This document shows, piece after piece, positions 1 through 12,027 of a stretch of 64,000 bases of DNA. The notes beneath the pieces are model-generated. The model ran no database searches. It was not told where the DNA came from and worked only from the letters and a program-made list of their open reading frames with translations. A program made the position numbers and the translations under genes. How positions within the stretch are numbered: the stretch's first letter is position 1; each line of letters begins with the position of its first letter. The stretch comes from Microthyrium microscopicum (lineage: Eukaryota > Ascomycota > Dothideomycetes > Microthyriales > Microthyriaceae). Location of the stretch: positions 3,245,744 to 3,309,743 of the forward strand of contig MU004230.1 in the NCBI GenBank assembly GCA_010405405.1, read 5' to 3'.

Positions 1-1671
1 AAACGCCTCTCTTTAACCCCCAATGGAGTTGCCGCACTACAGCAAATCCGAAACAAACGCAAGTCCCGCATCCTCTGGATGGACGCGATCTGCATCGATC
101 AATCGTCAAACAACAATGTGGAGAAAAGCTCACAAGTTGGTCAAATGGGCAAAGTGTACCACAAGGCGAAGAAAGTCATTGTCTGGCTGGGTCCTGGGAC
201 ACTGGAATCAGATGCTGCGATGAGAGTGCTTAAGCTAATGAGCTATCCCTTTGGAACGCAAATCATGGGTAACAGCATGATTGCCAGATTATATCGTAAG
301 CATCCTGCATCTCGTTATTCAGAGTCCCTAGCTGATGATGATATCTAAGTCAAAAATCCGGACTACTTTAAAGATCTCTTTGCTCGAGCTTACTTTCAAC
401 GCGCCTGGACTCTGCAAGAATGGGCCGCGGCATCACGGATAGAGATGCTGTGTGGTACCAAATCTCTAAAGGCCAAAAGTCCGAAGAAACTGAAAGATAG
501 CATACCGGATCATACTGGCCGCGCCTGGTTACCGGATAGTCCAGAGGTGATTCACAAGTATTTCATGCCACTCCCAGATTTTGAGCCACACGATAAAGAC
601 GTCTTCAAGACTGGATCGATACTTGATGCCTCCATAAGCATTCAAAACATGATAAAGAGAATGATAATGATAAGTGCAGGCTTGGCTCTACAAGCCCAAG
701 ATGACCGAGACAAGGTTTTTGCTCTCCAATGGATACTGCAAAGCATCGGCGTGCCTTCCCAAGTGCCTGATTACTCAAAGGGGTTCGCAACAGTCATGCT
801 GGACTTCAGCAAGCTAGTCATAAACCATTTCACTGTCTTGGATGTTTTGTTGTATTCATACTCCCGCAAAGATCTTGAAGACTCGAATGCTCTTCCGAGC
901 TGGTGCTTGTCCATGGAACCAATACCACGAGTATACGAAATATTTGCCTCAGACTTGCTCTATTCTACTGGCGGCTTCACGAACCTTCCGCGTCACAACT
1001 ACGCGGATATATTGATAAAAGCCTGCTCGCGTATACCACAGTGGAGATTCGAGGACAACAAGTTACTTCTTCCTGTTCATCACATATCTCGAGTAGTGTA
1101 TCGTCCATCGCCACTTCAAGTGCAACCCTCGGGTTATTTAGAAGACCTATATGCGAAGAAGGGATTCATCATTACGATGGTAAGCCATCTTCAAAGCCGC
1201 GGAAGTTATAACAATGACGAAGAATTTCTTGGAGCCTTGAAGATTGTGCTCAGCAACACTCCTGCGCGAGACGAGCTCCAGTATTTAGGCGAGTGGCACA
1301 AGGTAATAAAAAAGCTGTTATCGCTAGAGCATCTACAAGATCTGGAGGCTTTGGGAGAAGCATTTAGTGAGAAGAAAGATCGATTGTTCAGTGGGGGCAT
1401 TGACTGGATTGACTGGATTTTGAAAGATAGCACTTTCAATCGAGGACTAACATTCTTCATTGACAGCAATGGTAGACTTGGTTTAGCCCCTGATACCATC
1501 AAAGAGGGCGACGTAGTGATGGGCCTCTACCACGCGATGAGGCTGTTCATACTTCGTCCTTGCGGGTCTGACTACAAGCTTGTTGGTCCGACTTTTATGG
1601 ATGTTGAAGATAGAGCTCAGAGTTGGAGAGAAATGCCTGTAGAATCAATACAAATGATCAGTATTATTTGA
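1..1671 (+). CDS. HET-domain (heterokaryon incompatibility) protein, 5' end outside window
   Basis: HET-domain proteins trigger non-self recognition and cell death after hyphal fusion in filamentous fungi. The reading frame is open from base 1, so the start lies upstream. Near the beginning is the typical HET core ILWMDAICIDQ followed by KVYHKAKKVIVWLGPG, and after position 350 the second conserved block, ARAYFQRAWTLQEW. An in-frame TAA at 346-348 separates the two blocks. I place it inside a 54-nt intron, 296-349 (donor GTAAGC, branch-like CTGAT, acceptor CTAAG), whose removal keeps the frame: join(1..295,350..1671), 538 residues in the window. If that intron is not spliced, the gene is broken by a single nonsense codon. 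The C-terminal ~350 residues are the usual variable HET tail without a recognisable domain. Family call is firm; intact versus broken is inference. Confidence 0.85.
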
Positions 1672-1966
1672 TTGAGATCATATTCATAATCACCTGTGAA
1701 TATGCCTGTGCATCCAAAGCAGCAGTGTGTCTCCACCGAAAGACACTAGTTCATCTCGGTCAATTGAAGAATATCAGAATCGTCATGAGACGCTAGCATA
1801 ATAACGAAACGGGTTTAGAACCGAGGAACGGCGGGTGTGGTACCAGGCAAGCGGACAGCTCGCTTCTATCATTCAATGCTCTGTAAACTGGCTCCCTATT
1901 TGTACATATGGCTGCCACTGCTTTTATGCCAATCCTTCTTATCCCCGATTCGTCCAGAGTAAGTTT

Positions 1967-2375
1967 TTAATGCTCGGCTTTAGGCTTGACCAAGTGATTG
2001 CGAGGATCGTTCTTAAATTCGTCGGCTAAAAACATATTAGCAATGAACCCATAACGCCTTGATGAAGCCGCTCCGCTCGGTCATAACGTACTTTGTGCCA
2101 TTGCTTTTGCGCCTTGACTGATTCCATATAGCACAATGAGGCCTGTAACGATTGTATTAGAGCTCTATTCGTATGATATTGGGCGTTTTCGGTAATCGTA
2201 AGGTAGAGTATCGCGCTGGTCGAGGTAATTGAAGTGCTAGACTACTTACCAGCAGTGTAGAATGGCCACATTGGCTTCACTATAAATCGTTAGTATAAAT
2301 CGGACGCAATTACTCATAGCAACACTCACAAACTGGCGTGGGCCACTTTCGTCCTAACCAGCCAGTAGCAGCCAT
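1967..2375 (-). CDS. ATP18: ATP synthase subunit i/j (mitochondrial F1Fo, Atp18-like)
   Basis: Small membrane subunit of the mitochondrial F1Fo-ATP synthase stator/dimer region. The model is complement(join(1967..2025,2092..2142,2250..2279,2330..2375)), exons of 46, 30, 51 and 59 nt, giving 61 residues. All junctions are GT-AG (donors GTGAGT, GTAAGT, GTACGT) and intron 1 has a perfect TACTAAC branch site. The spliced protein has the family signature: a basic amphipathic start (GRKWPTPVLKPMWPFYTAG), one hydrophobic segment (LIVLYGISQGAKAMAQ) and a polar tail with DEFKNDPRN. Yeast Atp18 is 59 residues with the same order. The frame is open upstream of the chosen ATG to 2648, but the homologous part begins at 2375. 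The gene is divergent from SPC19, with starts 385 bp apart. It is invisible as one open frame because no exon exceeds 59 nt. Confidence 0.92.
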
Positions 2376-2760
2376 TGTGTGTGATTGAGTCGGTGAGAGG
2401 GATTTCGGGATTTTAGTGGTCGTTGGCGAGGCTACTGAGTTGAATTGAGATTGGTAGCTTGAAGAATCTCTAGACAAGTCGGGATTTGATGGAAGGTTGT
2501 CGGCGAAAAATCGGCTGTCAAGCTCCAGAGCCGCTAAGGCGCTAGGCTTGATTGGGGAGTCGCGCGCTGTTTTGAACCACCAACAAGCACGCTGCAGATC
2601 AGAGCGGCCGTTTATTTTAAGGAAGAGACGAAAATTATCGCGAAACACAGAAGGATAGTTTTCTCACGAGGGCGGAATGCCTACAGCGTACAAACACCCG
2701 GAAAGCTAGCTTGCATTCTCAATTCGAACGTCCAAAGACACGATCTCAAACCGCAACATC

Positions 2761-3317
2761 ATGAACAACTCACTGGAAGGCTGCGTGTCATCGCTACGTG
2801 AGTCACTCTCACTGTTGGATTCATCAATCAAGACACTTGATGCTGGAGTGAATGATTTTCCGCGTCTCAGCAAAGTGCTGCAATCCACAAGAGTATGTAC
2901 ATCACAAAGATACCAAAACATGGCTAATCTTCCAAGCACTTTGAACTTGTCTCCGAACCAGACCTACACAGCGCTCAATCCGCACTACGATCCGAAATAC
3001 AACCTGAAGTCAACGCCCTACTAAACCGGGTGGAGGCGCATCTAGACAAACTGGAGCGACGAGAACAGGCTCTTATGGCGAAGTGCGAATTACAGGAAGG
3101 CCGATTGGGAGATGCTCCAAGTGCTGCGACTCCAAGAACGGGTCTCTCAGGATCTACGATGTTCGGCAGTGGAGGAGCAGTACCGGTGGCTAAGATGAAC
3201 CAAGTACGGCAGAAGAAGGAACGGCTCAGCTATGCGATCGATCGGCTACAGTTGGAGGCTCAGCAGAAGGAGCGGCAATTGAGGAAGAGTTTGGCCGCAC
3301 CAGCTGTTCTCGATTGA
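2761..3317 (+). CDS. SPC19: DASH complex subunit SPC19
   Basis: Spc19 is one of the ten subunits of the fungal DASH/Dam1 ring that couples kinetochores to spindle microtubules. The model is join(2761..2892,2937..3317), 170 residues, close to the 165 of yeast. Exon 1 carries the conserved N-terminus (SLRESLSLLDSSIKTLDAGV, then NDFPRLSKVLQSTR). Exon 2 continues with HFELVSEPDLHSAQSALRSE, then EIQPEVNALLNRVEAHLDKL and ERREQALMAKCELQEGRL, a predicted coiled coil. The intron is only 44 nt (GTATGT ... CTAAT ... CAAG) and joins in phase 0. A second basic helical stretch (QVRQKKERLSYAIDRLQLEA) ends the protein. It shares an upstream region with the divergent ATP18 gene. Confidence 0.95.
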
Positions 3318-3624
3318 ATGTGAGATATGGGAGCTACGAGATGATGAAGATACGATACATTGCATTGATACCCGGCTTGCTTATGTTGGCGCTTCAAGGC
3401 CCTGAACTATTGTTACGATATTTGTGAACACTACTAGTGGTATAGCATTTTCCAGCCACCCAAGTATTGACATGATTTCAAGTCTTATATGTTTATACTA
3501 TGAGAGAAGAAGATTACATATTATCCGAAAATAACCTTCCTAACATCTGTACGTCTGGCAAGAATTGTGGCAAGCTTCCAAGTCGAATAGTGGGAAGATA
3601 TGTCCCTTTTGCGCCCTAGCCCTT
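3318..3624. other. 3' flank of SPC19 up to the copia insertion
   Basis: About 300 bases of normal base composition after the SPC19 stop. I see no gene here. It ends at the target site CAACA (3625-3629) where the copia element entered. Confidence 0.6.
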
Positions 3625-3629
3625 CAACA

Positions 3630-3782
3630 TGTTTGAAGATGTTGTTCAACATCAAGGGAATGCTGACTTAGCACAAATTATATAAGTAGTAGATACTTCG
3701 TACACCTTAGATTAAGGACTAGTCCGTTTTAATATTATCTTCTACTACCTAAAAGCTTGTCCCTTTTAATTACTTTCTAATA
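3630..3782 (+). repeat. 5' LTR of the copia element
   Basis: 153 bp, starting TGTTTGAAG and ending CTAATA (TG...CA with the last C changed to T). It aligns without gaps to the 3' LTR at 10381-10533; I count about 16 differences by eye, all transitions. The bases following it (GGTTATGAGCC) are where a tRNA primer-binding site is expected. Confidence 0.93.
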
Positions 3783-5049
3783 GGTTATGAGCCTAAAGTA
3801 CGCTTACTACTACTCTCTTTATAGCTTTATTCTCTTTCTACTAAATAAACCTCTATAATAATACTATTAATAAGTAGTAGTATTATTACTATTTATTTAC
3901 CTTATAATAGTAAGTATTAATTTACCTTAGTGGGCTATAATGCTCTACTATTTCCTAAAAGTAGTTTAACTACTTATTAAGGTAGTTATAACTAAAGATT
4001 AGTTACTAAGAGTAGCTAAAGCTATAGTAAGATTGCTAAGTTCTAGGTCCTATTATAGGATAGTACTAACTAATTACTTTATAAGAAAGTTATATTACTA
4101 CTATCTAACTAGTATTACTTTTTAAATAAAGCAAAAAGATAAGTAAAGATTCTAAATTATTAAGAACTTACTATAAATTATAAAATTATTACTATATTAT
4201 ACTACTATATAGTAATAATAAAGGATAAATTTCTTTAAATTTTATTAGTTTATAGAGACCTAAACTTAGTAAAGCTTTAGGTATAAAAGTCTTACTAGAA
4301 GTAAATAGAGATTATATTAGAAAGTATAAATTCTATCTTTATTATCTTTATATATAGATATATAATTCCTTTTAATAGAAATTAAGTCTTAGTAAGAATA
4401 TTGTCTAAACGTAGCTATTAAAATAACTTAATACTATAATAAGAAACTAGCTAATACCTAGTTAGGTAAAGCTATAACTAATAAGACTAAAATAAAGATT
4501 AAAACTAAGGCTAAATAAAACGCTAGAGTCTAAAAGAATATTAATAAAACCTATACTTATAATATTACTAAACTCTACTATTAGTCTAAGCTTTATAAAA
4601 AGTAAGAGTATTATAAATTAGATAAAGGTAAGAAAGCTCTAGCTAATAAAGCTATTATTAATACTAAGACTATTAAAGACGCTACTAAGTATTACTATTA
4701 GGCTAAACTTAAAGCCTTACTAAACTAAACTTTAACTAATAGTTATATTATTAAGATATAACTACTAGATAAATACTTTAATATAGATAGCTCTATTAAT
4801 AGCTTAGATTCTAATAGCAAAGTAAATTATAATACTTTTACTTAATTTCTATAATAATAAGGCAGTATTAATATTAAGATATTTAGAGCTCTTCTAGTAG
4901 CTATAAAGACTACTACTCTAGATAGAAATTTAAGAGATTTATTAGACTCTAACTTAATCCTATCCTTCTTATTATTATCCTTAGTATAATCTTCTTTATC
5001 CTTAGACTTATCTTTAGACTCTAGAATTTAGGAAATTACTTCTTTAGAA

Positions 5050-8000
5050 AATCTTCTATTTCTTACTATGCCTCTAAAAGCTACTTATAAGCATAAGGCT
5101 ACTACTATCCTTATAGCAACTTAACTAAAACGTACTACTATTATCTTTACTAGAAGGGCTACTATTAAAGTTACTATATAAGAGGCTATAGCTAATACTA
5201 TAAGAGTAGAGCTAATAACTACTAGGGCTTAAAAAACTACTAGAGTTAACTAACTAGTAGACTTTAACTCCTTAATACTAGACGCTACTACTTAGTAAAT
5301 TATTTAGTAAGCTATTACCTTATAAATAGAAATATTTTATAAATTTCTTACTAAAACGTATAGCCTACTAATAAATAGGATTATAAAGAAGTCTTCTATA
5401 AAGAAAGTAGCTCTTGCTACTACTACTATCTCTCTATCTAGATTATTATTAAACTTTATTATTCTCTCTAATTCCTTAAAAGAACTTTCTACTAATAAGC
5501 TAAAGCCTAAGCTAGATAATATTCTTAAGGCTATTTACTCTATTAACTATAAGCGCCTTTAAGGCTTAGCTAACTAGAGACTCTAGAGACTACGTTTTAA
5601 ACACTTAATAAAATCTAATAAGCTATAGAGCTTCTTCTCTAGTAATAAAGCATATCTTCTTACTAAGATTCTTAGTAATTAGGCCTACTAGTACTATTAT
5701 AATACTAAAGCCTATAAAATTCTTTATGCTACTATAGAACTAGATATAAAAGTAATAATTATTAATAAGTTTAACGTATCTAAGGCTTTATTTATTCTCT
5801 TAATTTAATATAAGTTAGCTAGTTTCTCTTATATTAAGAGGGTCTTTAATAAACTTTAAGACTATATATAGTAACTAAATAGATCTATTGCTACCTTTTA
5901 AGACTTTATTCTTAAAATTAAGACTAAGTTCTATAAACTTAAGAAAGGCTAAGAAATTCCTAAATACTTCTAGAATATCTAGTTCCTAAAGAACGTTTTA
6001 GCTATTATAAATAATATTATTATTTCTCTATACTAGAATGCTAAATACTAAGATTTAGCTACTAATAAACTCTTTATAGAATTTAATAAGCTAGTAGCTA
6101 TTATTTATACTAAAGAGGAGTTAAAAAAGGATAATAATATAGCTTTTACTATAATTAACTTTAGTACTAAAAGCTAATCTTATCTAAATTATCTTTATTT
6201 ATAATATAGTAACTTTAATAAACCTAGTAGCTACTTTAATTAATTAGCTAATACTAAACTTAAGAAAGCCTTTTTTAAGTCTTAAGAGAAGCTTAATAAA
6301 TACGTTAAGGAAGCTACTAAATATTTAGTTAGCTAGTAGGCTAAAAAGGACTAAGGTATTTAGATTAAGGGTAGAGCTTAAGAATGCCCTTAATAATACT
6401 ATTCTTAATAATAATAAGGTTAGTTTTACTAAGGCTATTCCTCTTAATTATAAGGCCGCCCCTATTAACTCTTATAAGGTTAACTTAATATTAATAAGCG
6501 TAATTTCTATAACTAAAGTTAGATTAACTATATTAAAGATAACTTTAGTAAGAATAACTACGAATATAACTAAGTTTAAATTATAGTTAATATTATTAAC
6601 CTAATTACTCTCTTTATAATTAATATAGATAAGAAGTTTTAGAGTAACTTAGTCTTTGCTATAAAAGCTTAGGAAGGTTAAGTTTTAGACTTAAGTACTT
6701 TCTACTATATTATTAGTAACTCAAGTTATTTTACTAAAAAATTTATTAATAATAGTAATAATTAATAACTATTAGGACTTAGTAAAAATATTAATATTAA
6801 AGGAATAGGAACTACTTATATTCCTACCTATATTACTAACTTAAATAGTAATAAAGTCTATAAAACGTTTATCCTTAGTAATATAGTCTATATCCCTAGC
6901 TTATCTTTTAATATTATCTTACTAAAGAAGCTTTTCCTAACCCCTAATAGTCTTAAGACTAACGTTAGAGTTTAGTTTAAAGGCTCTAAAGCTTAAATTC
7001 TTCGTAATAATAGTTCCCTTATTAGTATAGTAAGCTATCTTACCTAGTAGCTCTATACTCTTTAATAACCTCCTTTAGACACTATCCTTATATCTAAATA
7101 GTAAGTATAGCTCTACACTCGCTAACTACTAATAGATACTATCCTTACGTCTAGAGAACGTATAGTATCTACTAAACTCTAGCATTAACGCCTTAGGTAT
7201 ATAAGCAAGATATATTTATAACGTACCTTAAAGAGCTAAATTAAGCTTACTTACTCCTATATTACTAACTATGCTACTTATAATAAAGCAATAGGAGTTT
7301 AGTTTAATTACTTAAAAGCTATATAGAATTAAGTAACTTAAAGGCTTAAGAGAGTATATATAAATCTTAGTAGTCTCTTTACTAACCTTACTACTATAAG
7401 TAGTAAAAAGGAGTAAAAGCTATACTAGCTTATTATTATAAATAACTATTCTTAATTTTATTAAGTCTACTTTATATTATTAAAGGCTAACGTACTATTC
7501 CTTATTAAAGAATAGTAACTCTAAGTTAAGAATAAATATAGTAATAAAGTTAAAGTTATAAAATATAATAATAGTTTAGAATTCTAAAATATTAATATAG
7601 ATACTATATAGTAAAAGAATAAAATCTACTCTAAACTAATAGCTCTATATAATCCTAAATAAAATAGAGTTTCTAAAAGAAGTATATAATTCCTAGGTAA
7701 TATAGTCTATTTACTACTATACTACGTATACCTCTTACTAATACTATATACTAAAATAATTAGTACTATAGCTATTCTTATTAATGTTATAGCTACTTTA
7801 GTTAATTACTAAGATAAATCTCTATATAAGATATTCTACGATAAGGAACCTAATCTCTTAAATCTCTACGTTATTAGCTCCCTTTACTAAAAACCTATCC
7901 TATAAGATAGCCTAAAGAAAACTAATACTAGAATAGAATAATATTTTCTTCTTAACTATAGTAGATCTAGCTATAGTATTTAAATTAAAACTAACTAGTA

Positions 8001-10150
8001 TTATGTCTAGAATACTAGTAAAGGTCTTATTAAGATTATTAGAGATCTTTAATTTAAAGAAGGTATATTTTCTAAGCAATTAGAATTTCTACTATATATA
8101 TTTAACATTCTTTAAATAGACTATCTTATACTCTTTACAAGTCTTTATTTATATATTATCTTTACTTCTATTAAAAGGAAGCACTTTTATAAATATAAAG
8201 CTACTAACTACTTTAAGGAGGAGTATAATAAACTAAATTAGTCTTTAACTTTGCTTTATAATAATATAGTTATATCTAATAGAGAACTTATTTATTACGT
8301 TCTAAATAATAATAAAGATACTTACCTTACTATATTTACTAATAAGGAGAAATTTAATCCCTTATTACTACTTACTAAGGAATAAATTACTAAGAGGAAT
8401 AATATTAATAAAATCTTAATAGTTTATAAAGAATAGAGAAGAGAGGTATAGGCTATTATTAAGTCTAAGCCTAAAGAAGATATCCTTAAAGAAATTACTA
8501 AGCGTATTAAGATTTTCTTAATTACTAAAAAGTATTAAACTATTAGACTCTCCCTTATAGCAATACTACTTAACTTCTACTTCCTTAAAAAAGATAGAAA
8601 TAACCTTAAACTAAAGAACTATGCCTAAATACTTAAATCTCTTTTTATTCATAACTAAATAAATGCTATTAAAGATAAGTATTTATTCTTATTAGATAAT
8701 AGTATATAGGACGTAGTTCTTTACCCTCTAGAAGGCACTTATATTATATCTAATAGATATATCCTTAAGATTAAATAGAACTTAGAAAGTAATATTACTT
8801 ACTATAAGGTATACTAAGTTACTTATAGCTTTAAGTAAGTATATAAAATTAATTACTTTAAAATTTTTACCTTTATAGTTAAATTAATAAGTTAGAGACT
8901 ACTCTTTATACTAGCTATCTTTTATAATTAATACATCTATTAAATAAATATAAAGACTACGTTCCTCTATAGTAATATAAACTTAAAAAGAGATATTCTA
9001 ATAATCTATATAGAACTACTACTAAACTATACTTATAAAGGTATAGTTACTAAACTTAATAAAGCTATTTATAAACTTAAGTAAGCTTTCTAGATTTAGT
9101 TCCTTACTCTTTAAAAGGTACTTATAGATTTTAGCTTTAAACTCTATTCTTATAATAAGAATATCTTTATTAACTATAAGATAAAAGTTATTATTACTAT
9201 CTACGTTAATAACTTCTTAATATTTAATAAGAACCTTAAGGTAATTAAGTCTCTTAAAAAGAGACTTACTAGACGTTTTAAGATAATAAATCTTAGTAAA
9301 GTATCCTATTACCTAAGAATTAAGATTACTTATAAAAAGCTTAGTAGAGGGTTAAAACTTATAATATCATAAGGCACTTACTACTAAAAAATTCTTAATA
9401 ACTTTAAGTTTAATAGTATTAATAAAGAAGTTAAGACTCTAATACTTAATAATCTTAAGCTTATTACTAATACTAATAAAGCTAAAGAGTAAGATATTAA
9501 GTAGTACTAATCTCTTATTAGCTTAGTAATATATCTTATACTAGGTATAAGACCTAACCTTTATTACTTAATATTAGTCCTTAGTTATTTCTCCTTAAAT
9601 CTATTAAAAGAGTATATAATAGCTACTTAATATCTTCTTAAATATCTCTATAGGACTAAGAACCTTAGACTAATTATTAAAAGTAGTAATATAGAAATAA
9701 ATCTAGTAGGCTAAACTAACTCTAATTAGGGAAGAGATAAAGAAAAGAGAAGATTAATAGAAAGCTACGTCTTTAAGATTAATAGTATAGTAATTAGCTA
9801 GAGCTCTAAATAATAAGCTATAGTAGCTTTGTCTAGCTATAAAGCTAAATATATTACTAAATCTAAAGCTACTAAAAAAGTAATCTAGCTTAAAGGACTA
9901 ATATTTAACTTTTAGTATAAAGGCCCTTTAGCTATTACTATCTATAGTAATAACCTTAGAGCGCTAGTACTAGCTAAGAATCTAATATTTTATAAAAGGT
10001 TAAAGTATATTAATATCTACTATTACTTTATTTATAATTAAGTTACTAAGGGCAAGATTAATATAGATTAAGTCCTAATAGTAAAGAATATTATAGATAG
10101 CCTTATAAAGCCTCTAATCTCTATAAAGTTTAAAATATATATTAAAGAGC
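5050..10150 (+). pseudogene. copia gag-pol, destroyed by nonsense mutations
   Basis: Read through stops, the sequence still gives copia landmarks. Around 6680-7000 is the protease region (motif close to SLSFNIILLKKL, the active-site Asp region changed). Around 7200-8200 lies the integrase. From about 8690 the reverse transcriptase begins (YILKIK-NLESNITYYK), followed by KTTFLYSNIN, then KLNKAIYKLKQAF and the YVNN box at ~9200, a mutated YVDD, then VSYYLRIKIT. At 9700-10130 is RNase H (SYVFKINSIVIS, QAIVALSSYKAKYI, LAKNLIFYKRLKYINI). The Asp-to-Asn change at the catalytic YVDD is a G-to-A transition. Boundaries are approximate. Confidence 0.88.
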
Positions 10151-10380
10151 TTAGTCTAGTAAATTTAGGAAATTACGCCTAAATAATATATAATTCCTTA
10201 GTTTATATAAAAGCTATATCTATATTAACTTACCTTAATATAGTAGCGTATAGCTTTATAGCCTCTAGCTAAGTACTAACTTATACTATATACTAGTATT
10301 ATATAATTTAAAAGAGATAAGTATTTTAGGTAATATAAATAGGATTTATAATTTTAATTTATACTACTATTAAGGGGAAG

Positions 10381-10533
10381 TGTTTAAAGATATTATTTAA
10401 TATTAAGGAAATGCTGACTTAGCATAAATTATATAAGTAGTAGATACTTTGCATACCTTAGATTGAGGACTAGTCCGTTTCAATATTATCTTCTACTACC
10501 CAAAAGCTTGTCCCTTTTGATTACCTTCTAATA
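10381..10533 (+). repeat. 3' LTR of the copia element
   Basis: 153 bp, partner of 3630-3782, starting TGTTTAAAG and ending CTAATA, followed at once by the duplicated target CAACA. Differences from the 5' LTR are all C/T or G/A, spread in both directions, so both copies were mutated independently after insertion. Confidence 0.93.
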
Positions 10534-10694
10534 CAACACATTTGATCTCTTCTTGAGCAAGAACAGGCTTCCATCTTCCCCGTCTCAACACAACCTGGGC
10601 CCATACAAATCAACATATTCAAAAGAGCCAGGGATTTCAAGTACTAATCAACAATTTCGGTTTCATGCAATCATAGTACGTTGGGCGGAAGCCT

Positions 10695-12027
10695 ATGTCT
10701 GCGGACGGCTCTCAAATAGGGGAGTCGTCAACACCCCAAGAAAGACACCATGCAGGTCCAGAAAAGAAGAAGACCCAGAAGAACAAAGCCTCTACTGGAG
10801 CTTCCGCGGCTGGAGTCCGAGCACTCAGTGCTCAAGTAGTCGGATTTTATTTCAGGGCGCCGATGAAGGCATTTTTCCGATCGAGAGTTGAGTGAGTATG
10901 ATGCCCAATAAGATCTAATATTGGCTAACGAAGTTTTCCAGTTATATGGTATTGTAACTTGACCAGTCTAAGCGATGGTAATATACTGACTTACTGCAGG
11001 CCTATGCTCGGGCCATTCATCCTCACTACAAGTCTGGCCAAAGCTGGTCATGGAGGGTCTCAACGCCGGGGCTTTTGGCAAATGCTATCAGAACTGAAGG
11101 ATGGATGTTTTTGCCAAAGCAATTATTCCCTCCAATGATTGCCAATATCAGGTAGGTCTGAATGACTGAGTTGATCGTTACATTGCTAACCTTACGGACA
11201 GCATCGGAGCTGTGCTTTATACATCATATTTGCACATGCTAGGGAACTTGCATGAGCCTTCAGCCTATGCTTCAAGGCGAATCATGCCGCCGCCTGAACC
11301 CAAGCACACCATGTCAGCTGGTTTTATAGCCGGGTCCATTCAGTCGGTGTTTGCAGCTCCGATGGACGCTCTCCAGGTTCGCTTCAAGATGAGTGAAATG
11401 CTCGAGGGGCGCTACAGAAATATGTGGGATTATGCCTTCAGCAAACTTCGCGAGATTGGTGTACGTGGAATCTTCGCTGGATGGTCTTTGACCTTCGTGA
11501 AGGACGCCACCAGCTGCGCTGTGTTTTTTAGTACATTTGAATACGTTAAAGCCCAGGCCTACTACGCTTTCCTACCATTCATATACAGCATTGGAAATCG
11601 CCAAGATGCTTACGATCCAACTCCAATCACACCCCACTATATGATCGAGCCAGCATTCTTGCTTATGGCTGGAGCAGCGGCGACGGTCACACAGCAAAGC
11701 ATCCAGTTTCCCCTGACTCAAGTTCAAACTGTACATTACAACCGACTGGAATCTCTGGACTATGCAGCTCGTGCTGAAAATAACCCACGGAATGTGCTCC
11801 GTCTCTATTATAACGCATACATGGAGACCTTCCGGCAGGCAAAACTTGAAGCTCAGAAGGTCGGTGGCATGCGGCGTTGGTTATATCAAGATTTTCTGTG
11901 GTCAACACTGAGACAAACACCTAGTACCAGTGCCGGTTTGATTGTATTTGAAATTGTGAGAAGGAAGTATGGCATCGACGAAGGCGGTGGTCTCACAGAT
12001 CTGGGCGGTAAGCAATTCATATTATAA
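10695..12027 (+). CDS. Mitochondrial carrier family protein
   Basis: Inner-membrane solute carrier; the substrate cannot be read from the sequence. The model is join(10695..10891,10942..10948,11000..11151,11202..12027), 393 residues, with exon 2 only 7 nt long. The N-terminal ~50 residues are polar and Lys/Ser-rich. The carrier repeats show SIQSVFAAPMDALQVRFK (the PxDxxQxR signature) with GIFAGWSLTFVKDATSCAVF, and later SIQFPLTQVQTVHYNR with LRQTPSTSAGLIVFEIVRRK. Introns are 50, 51 and 50 nt, all GT-AG. The micro-exon gives RSRVDYMAYARAI across two junctions, which I recall as conserved in fungal relatives. Alternative: the C-terminus may be spliced at the GTAAGC at about 12008 rather than ending at 12027. 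The start codon lies 161 bp downstream of the copia 3' LTR, so the native promoter has been displaced. Confidence 0.85.

Larger units (their letters stand above)
3630..10533 (+). mobile_element. Ty1/copia LTR retrotransposon, complete but RIP-degraded
   Basis: The element is 6,904 bp, bounded by two 153-bp LTRs (3630-3782 and 10381-10533) and by a perfect 5-bp target duplication CAACA (3625-3629 and 10534-10538). A purine tract AAGGGGAAG lies directly before the 3' LTR. The order protease, integrase, reverse transcriptase, RNase H defines copia. The interior is very rich in TpA and poor in CpA, and nearly every expected Gln and Trp codon is a stop, as RIP produces. No open frame of useful size remains, so the copy is dead. 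Confidence 0.95.

Noticed and set aside
2376-2648. In-frame N-terminal extension of the ATP18 first exon
   Set aside because: The added 91 residues are low complexity and unlike any ATP synthase subunit; the conserved part starts at the ATG at 2375.
10553-10891. 112-codon frame overlapping the first exon of the mitochondrial carrier
   Set aside because: It is in a different frame from the exon that splices into the carrier and shows no motif; it is most likely leader sequence.
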